A stretch of DNA of 31,166 nt from Treponema sp. (lineage in GTDB: Bacteria; Spirochaetota; Spirochaetia; Treponematales; Breznakiellaceae). The stretch is from positions 1-31,166 of the forward strand of contig JAISTO010000140.1 in the NCBI GenBank assembly GCA_031272575.1, written 5' to 3'. Under the pieces are notes generated by a model that was not told the DNA's origin, made no database searches, and saw only the letters and a program-made list of their open reading frames with translations. Positions 1 through 6,503 of the stretch are shown one piece after another. The position numbers were made by a program, and so were the translations under genes. Numbering within the stretch: the first letter of the stretch is position 1; each line of letters starts with the position of its first letter.

Positions 1-90
1 TTCAAGAACCTCACCTATGTGCTGGAAAAAAAGCATCTCATAGACGCGGAAGATAAAGATTTTGTCGATAAAGCTTTGGACGCCGCTTAG
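1..90 (+). CDS. C-terminal end of an unrecognised protein (partial)
   Basis: An open frame enters from the left edge and stops at a TAG ending at 90, leaving 29 residues. The visible tail is charged and helical-looking (begins FKNLTYVLEKKHL, ends DKALDAA). No family can be named from so short a piece. It is followed by hairpin repeats and then the convergent YmdB-like gene, so this is the last gene of a rightward unit. Confidence 0.6.
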   Translation, partial: FKNLTYVLEKKHLIDAEDKDFVDKALDAA

Positions 91-107
91 GGCAGCGCCG
101 ATTAATG

Positions 108-228
108 CGGAATGACGGAAGGGGGGAAGCCGCGGAATGACAGAGCGCCCGTCACTCCGCGCCTTGAACGCGGAGTCTTGCCGCGTGCGGCGTAAACGCC
201 GCCAGATTCCGCGGTTAAACCGCGGAAT
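108..228. repeat. Cluster of REP-like hairpins with the GTCATTCCGCGG core
   Basis: Three consecutive perfect hairpins lie here. The first is ACTCCGCG / CGCGGAGT with a 7-nt loop (154-176). The second is GCGGCG / CGCCGC with a TAAA loop (187-202). The third is ATTCCGCGG / CCGCGGAAT with a 5-nt loop (206-228). Extra copies of the half-site GCGGAATGACGG surround them. The same core recurs at 6026-6101, 16309-16331 and 28309-28458, so this is a dispersed intergenic repeat family. Confidence 0.8.
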
Positions 229-258
229 GACGGAAGGGAGCGAGATGCGGAATAACAA

Positions 259-287
259 GCGCATAAATGCGCCGCGCATTTATGCGC
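259..287. terminator. Perfect 13-bp hairpin between convergent genes
   Basis: The arms GCGCATAAATGCG (259-271) and CGCATTTATGCGC (275-287) are perfectly complementary around a 3-nt loop. The hairpin sits just beyond the stop of the convergent gene at 297. There is no long U tract on either side, so intrinsic termination is plausible but not certain. It could equally block RNA decay or be another repeat. Confidence 0.5.
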
Positions 288-296
288 CGCCCTTCA

Positions 297-1121
297 TCAG
301 TCACTTGACCGGTTGTCCGCGGCGTTGGGGGCTGCCAGCTCCGGGAGGGGCTCCTTTACCCGCGTGATCGCGCGTGCGCGGCCTGTCGCCTCGTCCACCT
401 CGATGAGCACCCCCTGCAATTCGGGGCGCGCGTATGCCTCGCGGGTCCAGTCGGGTATGCCGGAAAGGTACTCGCCTATGCGGGCTGCCGGGTCCGCGCC
501 CCCTACCGAGTCCGCGCTGCCGGTGCGGCCCGCGTCCGTTACAAGCGCGGTGCCGCTGACGATGCGCTCGTCGGTGGTCTGCACGCGGGTGTGCGAGCCG
601 AGCACCGCGCTGCAATGGCCCGCGGCCAGATGGAAGAGGGTCTGCTTTTCGCCTGTGGCCTGCGCGTGAAAGTCGAAAATGACGATGGGCGTTTCCGCGC
701 GAAGGCGCTCCGCAAGCAGGGGGAAGGCCGCGTAGGGGTTGTCCCCATGGGTGCGGTCGAAGCAACTCTGCCCGAGCAGCACCGCCACGCCGACCTTGGC
801 GCCCGCGGCCTTGTAGACGCGCAGCCCCCGGCCCGGGGCCTCGGGGCGCAGGTTGGCAGGGCGCAGCACGTAGGGCAGTTTGTCAATGTTTTCGGTAAGG
901 TCTTTCTTGTAAAAACACCGCTCCCCCAGGGTGAGCACCTCGCAGCCGAGTTTGCGGAGGTAGGCGGCATGGCTGCGGCCCAGGCCGTTTCCGCCGGTGG
1001 CCCCGTCCGCACAGGCGATGGTAAAGTCAACCTTGTGCCGCGCCTTTATCTTCGGGAGCCCCTGCTTGAGCGCGTAGACCCCGGCCTTGCCGACAATTTC
1101 GGCCACGTAAAAAATGACCAT
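297..1121 (-). CDS. YmdB-like (TIGR00282 type) metallophosphoesterase with substituted metal site
   Basis: The 274-residue product aligns along its whole length with YmdB-type phosphodiesterases, which in Bacillus act on cyclic nucleotides and 2',3'-ends. Shared blocks are the N-terminal strand plus IVGKAG, TGGNG (42-46), RPANLRPEAPG, FDFHAQAT (149-156), GSHTRVQT (176-183) and VTDAGRTG (194-201). The metal and catalytic positions known in YmdB are changed: D8 is E, E39 is D, N40 is G, N67 is E, H68 is R, and the second His of the HTH motif is R179. H152 and H177 remain. The gene is last in a leftward operon, 6 nt after an Rrf2 regulator, with AGGA ahead of the ATG. Membership of the fold is secure. 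Phosphodiesterase activity is doubtful; it may be a binding protein or use different metal chemistry. Confidence 0.85.
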   Translation of the reverse strand: MVIFYVAEIVGKAGVYALKQGLPKIKARHKVDFTIACADGATGGNGLGRSHAAYLRKLGCEVLTLGERCFYKKDLTENIDKLPYVLRPANLRPEAPGRGLRVYKAAGAKVGVAVLLGQSCFDRTHGDNPYAAFPLLAERLRAETPIVIFDFHAQATGEKQTLFHLAAGHCSAVLGSHTRVQTTDERIVSGTALVTDAGRTGSADSVGGADPAARIGEYLSGIPDWTREAYARPELQGVLIEVDEATGRARAITRVKEPLPELAAPNAADNRSSD

Positions 1122-1127
1122 ACTATC

Positions 1128-1559
1128 CTAAATGAAATACATATACGCCGCGTCTTCGACCGTGCCGGCCAGGGACGCAAGCGTTTTGTTATCGATGACC
1201 TCGGCCACCGCCTCGTTCATGCGCTCGTAAAGCACACGGCGGAGGCAGCGGGCCATGCGCGTCTCGCTTTCGCCCGGGCGGAGCGGATCGACCACAAGCA
1301 TATCGCCTTCGAGGAGGCGCAAAATTTCTCCAATGTGGACGTCCTGCGCCGGACGCGCAAGGCTGTAGCCGCCCAGGGCCCCCTTGGTCGAATGGATAAG
1401 GCCGGCGCGGCGCAGGATAACCGCCACCTGCTCGAGGCAGCGGATCGAAATGTGCTGCCGCTCCGCCACCGCGGCCAGGGTGACCTGCCCGTCCCCTATG
1501 TGCTCCGCCAGGTCGATCATGAAGCGGACGCCGTAGCGCCCCCGCGTCGAGATTTTCAT
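1128..1559 (-). CDS. Rrf2-family transcriptional regulator without a cysteine cluster
   Basis: The 143-residue protein begins MKISTRGRYG, the classic Rrf2 N-terminus, and has the winged-helix and wing signature (CLEQVAVILRRAGL, then GALGGYSLARP). The region that holds three Fe-S ligand cysteines in IscR and NsrR has only C105; the first two positions are not Cys. It therefore probably does not bind a [2Fe-2S] or [4Fe-4S] cluster in the IscR manner and resembles the CymR-like cluster-free class. Its ATG overlaps the TGA of the upstream Rrf2 gene by 4 nt (ATGA), so translation is coupled. What it regulates is unknown. Confidence 0.9.
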   Translation of the reverse strand: MKISTRGRYGVRFMIDLAEHIGDGQVTLAAVAERQHISIRCLEQVAVILRRAGLIHSTKGALGGYSLARPAQDVHIGEILRLLEGDMLVVDPLRPGESETRMARCLRRVLYERMNEAVAEVIDNKTLASLAGTVEDAAYMYFI

Positions 1560-1987
1560 ATCGCATACTCCATGTCGGCCCCCTCGCAGGCGCGTGCCAG
1601 ATCGGCCAGGCTGACCGAGTCGACGCAGCGGTTGATCGCCGCGGCCAGTTCCTCCCAGGTGCGCCGGGGCGCGCAGGAGGCGCTGATGGGGCAGAGCCGC
1701 TCCCCGCTGACGCAGTCGACCGGCTCGATGCGGCCCTCCGCCGCCCGCAGCACATCCCCCGCGCGTATCCGCGCCGGCACCCGCGCCAGACGGTAGCCCC
1801 CCTGGGGCCCCCGCTGCCCCTCGATAAGGCCCGCCCTGCGCAGCGGAATGAACAACTGCTCGAGGTAGCCTTCGGAAAGGCCCGTGCTTAGCGCGATCTG
1901 GCGGGTGCTCTGCGCCTCATCCCCGCCCTTGAGCGCCATGCAGAGCATCGCCTCGAGGGAGTAACGGCCCTTCGTGGATATTCGCAT
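1556..1987 (-). CDS. Rrf2-family transcriptional regulator with a C-x6-C-x5-C cluster motif
   Basis: The 143-residue protein starts MRISTKGRYSLEAML and has the Rrf2 helix-turn-helix and wing (LEQLFIPLRRAGLI, RGPQGGYRLAR). Cysteines C92, C99 and C105 sit where IscR, NsrR and RsrR bind an iron-sulfur cluster, followed by the usual RRTW. It is therefore a candidate Fe-S, redox or NO sensor. It is the first gene of a three-gene leftward operon with a second, cysteine-poor Rrf2 and a YmdB-like protein. A promoter puts its -10 box 6 nt before the ATG, so the transcript is likely leaderless. Rrf2 proteins often repress their own operons, so autoregulation is a reasonable inference. Confidence 0.92.
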   Translation of the reverse strand: MRISTKGRYSLEAMLCMALKGGDEAQSTRQIALSTGLSEGYLEQLFIPLRRAGLIEGQRGPQGGYRLARVPARIRAGDVLRAAEGRIEPVDCVSGERLCPISASCAPRRTWEELAAAINRCVDSVSLADLARACEGADMEYAI

Positions 1988-1993
1988 AAGGGT

Positions 1994-2022
1994 ATGCTAG
2001 TAGAGTCACCGAAAAAAAGCAA
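1994..2022 (-). promoter_or_regulatory. Sigma70-type promoter for the Rrf2 operon, leaderless spacing
   Basis: Read leftward, a -35 TTGCTT (2017-2022), 17-bp spacer and -10 TAGCAT (1994-1999) are followed by 6 nt and then the ATG at 1987. A start site about 7 nt past the -10 would fall on the A of the start codon. No Shine-Dalgarno sequence precedes the ATG. Confidence 0.65.
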
Positions 2023-2049
2023 GGGGGAGTGCGGACTGCTAACTTGCTT
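2017..2049. promoter_or_regulatory. Dyad joining the two divergent -35 boxes
   Basis: AAGCAAG (2017-2023) and CTTGCTT (2043-2049) form a perfect 7-bp inverted repeat. It contains the -35 of the Rrf2 promoter and overlaps the start of the -35 of the rightward promoter. It could be an operator, possibly for the Rrf2 protein itself. Part of the symmetry simply reflects two similar -35 boxes facing away from each other. Confidence 0.35.
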
Positions 2050-2076
2050 GCAAAAATTTTCAAGAAAGGGTATTAT
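2048..2076 (+). promoter_or_regulatory. Sigma70-type promoter for the outer-membrane protein gene
   Basis: TTGCAA (2048-2053), a 17-bp spacer and TATTAT (2071-2076) lie 8 nt upstream of the ATG at 2085. The predicted transcript would have an extremely short leader. Confidence 0.65.
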
Positions 2077-2084
2077 TTCCATAT

Positions 2085-2816
2085 ATGCGGATATGTCCAT
2101 TAATCAAGGTGTGCCTGCTTTTCCCTTCACTTCTGCTGCGCGGCGGTTTGGGAACCGCGCAGGGCGCCGGCATCGCTGTAAAAGGTGAAACAGCGGCGGC
2201 ACTTACGCTTGACTACAATCGCGCCTTCGGCTTCTGCTCTGCCGGGGAAATCACCGGCTCAGTCGAGTTGAACCGCGCCGCTGTGTTTCGCGCGGGGCTG
2301 CTGGCGGGCGGGGAAAGCCTTGACACGGAGCAGGGCGGCATCTTCCGCGCCGGCGCTTTTTTCGACATAGAGTACCGGTTTTTCTTTTCTAAAGCGGCGC
2401 TCGCCGTGCGGCTTTCTTACAAAAACAACGCCATCCCCCAATATATGTTTTCGGAATACGGCCTTGGTTCACTTGTGTCAATACAAGCATGGATTTTCGA
2501 GGCCGCCCTTGGATTGACGAACCGGTGGACTTTTTATGGACAGGGAGCGCCGCTGCGGGAACTTGTGCCGTCTTATCTGCTTTCGGTGCGGCTGTTTCAA
2601 AACGATAGATTCCGCGCGGGGCTGGCCGTTGCCAACTTTGACGCCTTCAACGCGCAAAACTTCGGCTCGTATTTTTACACGCTGTCCTGCGTCTGGCGCT
2701 TCGCGGGAAATTTTTCGCTGCTCAACGAACTCAGCCTGCACCAGGCAGGAAGCATCAACATGACCGCGAATTTTTACGGCATAGTCTACAAGGGGGGCCT
2801 CGTATGGACCTACTGA
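2085..2816 (+). CDS. Exported protein, predicted outer-membrane beta-barrel
   Basis: The 243-residue protein has a hydrophobic N-terminal segment (about residues 5-18) and an Ala/Gly region before about residue 29, consistent with a signal peptide. The rest is rich in aromatic residues alternating with small or polar ones (FDIEYRFFF, GSYFYTLSCVWRF) and ends in an aromatic residue (VWTY), as expected of an outer-membrane barrel. I do not recognise a family. It overlaps the following phosphoesterase gene by 13 nt, so the two are co-expressed. The ATG is taken because it fits the promoter spacing; a GTG at 2109 is an alternative start. Confidence 0.7.
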   Translation: MRICPLIKVCLLFPSLLLRGGLGTAQGAGIAVKGETAAALTLDYNRAFGFCSAGEITGSVELNRAAVFRAGLLAGGESLDTEQGGIFRAGAFFDIEYRFFFSKAALAVRLSYKNNAIPQYMFSEYGLGSLVSIQAWIFEAALGLTNRWTFYGQGAPLRELVPSYLLSVRLFQNDRFRAGLAVANFDAFNAQNFGSYFYTLSCVWRFAGNFSLLNELSLHQAGSINMTANFYGIVYKGGLVWTY

Positions 2817-3625
2817 AGCGGGGCCGGGCGGCAGTCTGTCTGCTCCTTCTTTCCTGCAATGCCGACCTGGGCGGCTTTTTCGCTTCGACTGACCTGGACG
2901 AGCGCCTCGCGGCCAGGGACACCTTCGTTTTTCTTTCCGGGGATGACCTCCGCCTCACCCTGCCTGACGAGTACACTTTCATCCTGATAAGCGACACGCA
3001 TATAACCGCGGACGACACGAAAGGCCTGGAGCGCATAGAGTCACAATTAATTGAAAGCGACCGGTTTATCGTGGTAACCGGTGATATTACCGACACCGGC
3101 AGCGAGGCGGAATTGCGCGCTTTTTTGGAGATTTTTGGCAGCCTGCCCATCCCCTGCTTCCCTGTTATCGGGAATCACGATCTGTTTTTTGGAAATTGGT
3201 CAGTTTGGAGAAAATTGATAGGATCGGCCACTTACCGGGCGGGCAGCGCGGACAGTTCCACCGACATCATCGTTCTCGATTCCGCGAGCGCCTTCTTCGG
3301 CGCGTCCCAACTCGAATGGCTGCGCGGCCAACTGCGCGGCTCTAAACGGCACACGCTGATATTCACGCATTGCCCGCTCTATCTCGACGGCACACTCAAA
3401 TACGAGCAGATCACCGATTGGAAGGACCCCCTCGAGCGGGCAAAGTTTATGGCCATCGCCGCCGGCTCCTGCGAGGCCTTTTTTGCGGGGCACATTCATA
3501 TACGCACGGACGTATCGCTCGGCGGACTGCGTTTCGTCACGATAGAAGATTACTCTGCCGGCCGCGCCTTCGCGCGCGTCTCTGTTGACCACAGCGGCCT
3601 GCACTGGCAATTCCTGCGCCTTTAG
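2804..3625 (+). CDS. Calcineurin-like metallophosphoesterase, predicted lipoprotein
   Basis: The 273-residue protein carries all metallophosphoesterase motifs in order: D64-x-H66 (ISDTH), G-D94-xx-D (TGDITD), G-N124-H125-D, H189 (FTHCP) and G-H230-x-H232. The dinuclear metal site is therefore complete. The N-terminus is a short lipoprotein signal with the box LLSC, placing the acylated Cys at residue 18 and anchoring the enzyme outside the inner membrane. A strong AAGGGGGG precedes the ATG. The substrate cannot be read from sequence; related lipoproteins are annotated only as phosphohydrolases. Its stop overlaps that of the convergent GH13 gene by 4 nt. Confidence 0.88.
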   Translation: MDLLKRGRAAVCLLLLSCNADLGGFFASTDLDERLAARDTFVFLSGDDLRLTLPDEYTFILISDTHITADDTKGLERIESQLIESDRFIVVTGDITDTGSEAELRAFLEIFGSLPIPCFPVIGNHDLFFGNWSVWRKLIGSATYRAGSADSSTDIIVLDSASAFFGASQLEWLRGQLRGSKRHTLIFTHCPLYLDGTLKYEQITDWKDPLERAKFMAIAAGSCEAFFAGHIHIRTDVSLGGLRFVTIEDYSAGRAFARVSVDHSGLHWQFLRL

Positions 3626-5001
3626 GCGTCCTCCCCCAGCAGCACCCGCAGCCAGCAGGGCGGCGTCCGCACCGTGAGCCCCGCGCCGCTTTCGCCCGCG
3701 CGGGCGCTGCAGCCCGCGTCAAGCAGGTCGCGCCAGACCCGCGCCCGCGCTCCTGCCGCGTCAAGCGCCCGCTGGGGGATGCGCACTTCGCCGGGGCTTT
3801 CGGCCGCGTTCAACGTGACGATAATCTGCTCGCCCTCGGCCTCTCTTAAGAACGCGGCATCCTCCGGCCCGGTGAAGAGTTCGCGGCAGAGGCCGCGCCG
3901 CAGCGCGGGGTGGCCGCGGCGCAGCGCGCTGAAACGGGCAAGCGCGCTGAAAAGCGCGTCCGCGTGTTCCGCGCGCTGCCAGCCCTCGTCCCAGGCCGGG
4001 CGGAGGGGCCGGTCGCTGTAACGCTCCTTTTCGCCCTTAATGCCATACTCGCTCCCGTAGTAGATCGAGGGCGCGCCCGGCAGACAAAAAAGGGCGCCGT
4101 AGAGCGGGAAGAGGTGCGCGCGCTTTTTCAGCACACTCGCGACGCGGTTCACATCGTGATTGTCCGCAAAATTGTAAAGCGCCAGGTCCCGGTAAAGCCC
4201 CTCGGGGCCGAACTGGCGCTTCAAGGCCCACTGCAATTCAAAAAAGTTTTTGTCATTAAATGATGACCAGAGCGCCTTGTACAATTCGTAGTTGGTGACC
4301 GAGTCGAGGCAGCCCTCGTGCGCGAGGCCGCGGTAATCGCCGGCCACGGTTTCGCCGAGCAGATAAAAGCCGGGCCGCTTTGCCTTGCCGCGCCGCGACA
4401 GTTCCCGCAAAAAATCTATGGACATCACATTCGCGGCGTCGAGGCGCAGGCCGTCAATGTCAAAAAGGTCTATCCACGCGTCGACCGCCGCGAAGAGGTG
4501 CTCCCGCATTTCCGCGCAGTCCGCGTTGAGTTTGACGAGGCTCGAATGGCCTGCCCAATCGGCGTACAAGAAGCCGTCGTTATGCTGATTGTTCCGCGAG
4601 AAATCGAGGCCCGCGTACCAGGCCGCGTAACGCGAGTTTTGCCTGTGTTCCCGCAGATCCTTGAACGCGAAAAAATCCCTGCCCGTGTGGTTAAACACCG
4701 CGTCAAGGATGACCAGTATACCCGCGTCGTGCATGGCGCGGACGAGCGCGGCCAGGTCGTCGTTGTTACCGAGCCGGCGGTCAACATGAAAGTAGTCGAC
4801 CGTGTCGTAGCCGTGGCTTGCCGACTCGAAGAGCGGCCCGATGTAGAGCGCGTTCACGCCAAGCGCGCCAAGCCGCGGAATATGCGCCGCAATCGAGCGC
4901 AGCCCCCCGCCCGCCGGACACGCAAAATCGTTGCGCTCCGGCGCCCCGCAGAACCCCAGCGGGTAAAGGTGATAGAACACCTTGTCCGAAAAATCTTCCA
5001 T
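3622..5001 (-). CDS. GH13 alpha-amylase family glycoside hydrolase
   Basis: This 459-residue enzyme has the four GH13 regions. Region I is DAVFNHTG (100-107), region II GLRLDAANV with nucleophile D188, region III LLGETV with acid/base E217, and region IV FADNHDVNR with D283. The order and spacing are those of a catalytic (beta/alpha)8 barrel, followed by a C-terminal beta domain from about residue 370. No signal peptide is visible, so it likely acts in the cytoplasm on maltodextrins or imported alpha-glucans, comparable to neopullulanase or cyclomaltodextrinase types. The exact specificity is not decided. It lies 37 nt downstream of a lipoprotein gene on the same strand. No clear Shine-Dalgarno site was seen; the ATG at 5001 matches the usual N-terminus of the barrel. 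Confidence 0.9.
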   Translation of the reverse strand: MEDFSDKVFYHLYPLGFCGAPERNDFACPAGGGLRSIAAHIPRLGALGVNALYIGPLFESASHGYDTVDYFHVDRRLGNNDDLAALVRAMHDAGILVILDAVFNHTGRDFFAFKDLREHRQNSRYAAWYAGLDFSRNNQHNDGFLYADWAGHSSLVKLNADCAEMREHLFAAVDAWIDLFDIDGLRLDAANVMSIDFLRELSRRGKAKRPGFYLLGETVAGDYRGLAHEGCLDSVTNYELYKALWSSFNDKNFFELQWALKRQFGPEGLYRDLALYNFADNHDVNRVASVLKKRAHLFPLYGALFCLPGAPSIYYGSEYGIKGEKERYSDRPLRPAWDEGWQRAEHADALFSALARFSALRRGHPALRRGLCRELFTGPEDAAFLREAEGEQIIVTLNAAESPGEVRIPQRALDAAGARARVWRDLLDAGCSARAGESGAGLTVRTPPCWLRVLLGEDA

Positions 5002-5038
5002 AGGGTTTATGATTCCACAACCGGCCGGGGGCTGTCTA

Positions 5039-5896
5039 TCACTCTTCCTGTATAATACTTAGAGTGGTCACTTCCCCCGTGTTTTCCGCCGGACGTTCGT
5101 AACGTATTATCACTTCGGTGTCGGAGCACTGAATGGGGCTGAATGCGATCTGCGCGTTCTCCGTGTAACGCATTTGCAGAAACTCGGCGGCCGTCACTGT
5201 AGTTGGGTCACATCCAAGCAGATAGAGACTGCCGCTCCGGCCGGTACTATCCGCAATAAAATTCGCGCGGCCCGTTATCGTGGTACGGTTTTGTTTATTC
5301 ACATAAATAAAGACCATATCAGGCTTGCAGGTCATAAGGTAGTCGTCGTTTTCCAGTCTGACAGAAACGCCTGACTTGCCGATAGTGGGATTCAGCACAT
5401 TTTTTATGAAGTTGAACACCGCGCCTCTCTCGACTGCATTGCTGGGATGCCCGCCCAAGCCCGTGAACGTGGTAGCGTCCTTCCCAGGCCTGCCCCGCTC
5501 GTCGAGTTGTAGTATTCTGCATTCGATTCTCCCGAAGTTATCAACAACGCCGGTGATAGAGTAGCACTCCCCCGCTTCTACTCTGCCCTCGAGGGTATGA
5601 GAAACAGGAAGCCTGCGGTTACCGTCATCGTACGTCACGGTGAAGATATGCATACCTTCCCCCACGAGTCCCTCCTGCGGACGACGCCTGCGGCCATCGA
5701 AATTGCTCCATCTGACTGCCACATTGTCAATATGCGTTACCGAAATCGCAGATTGCACCCGTATGACAGCCAAAGATTGCTCCGGCATCTCGTCGGGATT
5801 GAATGCATCCCTTTTAATGACGGCCGAAGATGCGCAGCCAATGAGATAGAAGCACAAGGCAACAACCCCCGCGGCCAAAATTTTGACTTTGCTCAT
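5039..5896 (-). CDS. Predicted lipoprotein of unknown function
   Basis: I chose the ATG at 5896 because it follows GAAGGGGGAA by a normal spacing and opens a lipoprotein signal (MSKVKILAAGVVALCFYLIGC), with the acylated Cys at 21. An in-frame ATG 39 nt upstream would place the signal too deep. The mature part of about 265 residues is predicted beta-rich and has no motif I recognise; it contains repeated short exchangeable stretches such as VSHTLEGRVEAGECYSITGV. It precedes the GH13 gene and may be co-transcribed with it. The promoter and a perfect palindrome sit upstream. Confidence 0.75.
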   Translation of the reverse strand: MSKVKILAAGVVALCFYLIGCASSAVIKRDAFNPDEMPEQSLAVIRVQSAISVTHIDNVAVRWSNFDGRRRRPQEGLVGEGMHIFTVTYDDGNRRLPVSHTLEGRVEAGECYSITGVVDNFGRIECRILQLDERGRPGKDATTFTGLGGHPSNAVERGAVFNFIKNVLNPTIGKSGVSVRLENDDYLMTCKPDMVFIYVNKQNRTTITGRANFIADSTGRSGSLYLLGCDPTTVTAAEFLQMRYTENAQIAFSPIQCSDTEVIIRYERPAENTGEVTTLSIIQEE

Positions 5897-5914
5897 TTTG
5901 TTCCCCCTTCTAAG

Positions 5915-5933
5915 GAGACAACCAAGTTGTCTC
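5915..5933. promoter_or_regulatory. Perfect 8+3+8 palindrome in the leader of the lipoprotein gene
   Basis: GAGACAAC-CAA-GTTGTCTC is a perfect inverted repeat. It lies just downstream of the -10 and just upstream of the ribosome-binding site of the gene starting at 5896. This is a typical place for a repressor operator or a leader hairpin. Confidence 0.5.
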
Positions 5934-5945
5934 ACAAGTCATTTT

Positions 5946-5980
5946 ATTATAATCCTACCAAATCATTAGGAAAAAGTCAA
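5946..5980 (-). promoter_or_regulatory. Promoter of the lipoprotein gene
   Basis: Leftward, -35 TTGACT (5975-5980) is followed after 17 bp by TAGGAT (5952-5957) and immediately by a consensus TATAAT (5946-5951). Either hexamer could serve as -10. The spacing favours TAGGAT and the match to consensus favours TATAAT. Confidence 0.6.
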
Positions 5981-6025
5981 GTTAATTTTAAGAAATCTCA
6001 CGATAAACGCATAGACAGATTTTCC

Positions 6026-6101
6026 CGTCATTCCGCGGCTTGTCCCTCCGTCATTCCGCGGCTTGCCCCCCCCCCCGCCATTCCGCGGCTCGACCGTGGA
6101 A
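6026..6101. repeat. Three copies of the GTCATTCCGCGG repeat, the last as a hairpin
   Basis: CGTCATTCCGCGG occurs at 6026-6038 and 6049-6061. A third, slightly changed copy is part of a hairpin ATTCCGCGG / CCGTGGAAT with a 5-nt loop (6079-6101, one G-T wobble). A run of 10 C precedes it at 6066-6075. Confidence 0.8.
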
Positions 6102-6217
6102 TGACGTCCCCTGCCCCATGAAGGCGCACATGCGCAGCATTTTCCCCGGCATGACGGATGAAAAACACGAAGGAACAAAACTGAGCCTACTCCGAAAAGT
6201 CAGCAATTAAGTAAGTA

Positions 6218-6323
6218 AACGCGAATGAATGGGCAACTTTGTTGCCCCCTAATGTGGCGATATATCGCCCGAATTTTTGGCAACTGTGTTGCCGCCGAAT
6301 ATTACTCTTATAAAATTCGCGTT
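6218..6323. repeat. Three evenly spaced palindromes enclosed by an inverted repeat
   Basis: Outer arms AACGCGAAT (6218-6226) and ATTCGCGTT (6315-6323) enclose three palindromes. They are GGGCAAC-TTT-GTTGCCC (6231-6247), GGCGATATATCGCC (6256-6269) and GGCAAC-TGT-GTTGCC (6279-6293). Their centres are 23.5 nt apart each time. No coding function is evident. It may be a folded RNA or a small palindromic mobile or repeat element. Confidence 0.7.
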
Positions 6324-6346
6324 CATTAGCATAATTCGCGGTTAAA
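6315..6346. repeat. Degenerate 9-10-bp periodic repeat ending GCGGTTAAA
   Basis: Three units ATTCGCGTTC, ATTAGCATA and ATTCGCGGTT follow each other and end in GCGGTTAAA. A similar element with units CTTATGTGA, CTTATGCGA, CTTTGCGGTT and the same GCGGTTAAA end lies at 30685-30715. Confidence 0.5.
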
Positions 6347-6380
6347 TTCTTGAATTCTTGACTTCTCGGAGGGGGCTCAA

Positions 6381-6503
6381 ATGAAAATTGCGGGAAAACT
6401 CCTGGCAGCCTGTAGCACTTTGAATAATTCGATGAAAAATTCGCGTGATTTCACGCTTTTCGAGGCTGCCGCGGACAAAGTCCGCTGGGAGTTTTTAGAG
6501 TAA
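6381..6503 (+). CDS. Possible 40-residue small protein, overlapping a structured RNA
   Basis: An ATG at 6381 is preceded by GGAGGGGG five nt upstream and opens 40 codons ending TAA at 6503, just before a strong terminator. The product starts MKIAGKLLAACSTLNNS and ends VRWEFLE; it has a weak hydrophobic start and no known family. The same nucleotides form a near-perfect three-way junction (6395-6495), which an unconstrained coding sequence would not be expected to do. It may be a small gene, a structured RNA or both. I favour the RNA. Confidence 0.35.
   Translation: MKIAGKLLAACSTLNNSMKNSRDFTLFEAAADKVRWEFLE
6395..6495 (+). ncRNA. Candidate structured RNA, three-way junction
   Basis: Four Watson-Crick helices nest without conflict. 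The outer stem is AAAACTCC (6395-6402) with GGAGTTTT (6488-6495). The second stem is GGCAGCC (6404-6410) with GGCTGCC (6464-6470). It encloses hairpin GCGTGA-TT-TCACGC (6443-6456). The third arm is GCGGAC-AAA-GTCCGC (6471-6485). Linkers at the junction are only 1, 0 and 2 nt. The terminator at 6502-6543 follows directly. No known RNA family was recognised and no convincing promoter was seen. The strand is assigned from the terminator and the ribosome-binding-site-like sequence; the reverse strand would fold as well. Confidence 0.5.

Noticed and set aside
591..1796. A 401-codon rightward open frame over the YmdB-like and Rrf2 genes
   Set aside because: It is antisense to three genes with clear family matches and has no recognisable domain.
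6231..6293. Integron attC site or CRISPR-like unit
   Set aside because: The palindromes lack the attC R and L box sequences (GTTRRRY type), and no integrase or cas gene is nearby.
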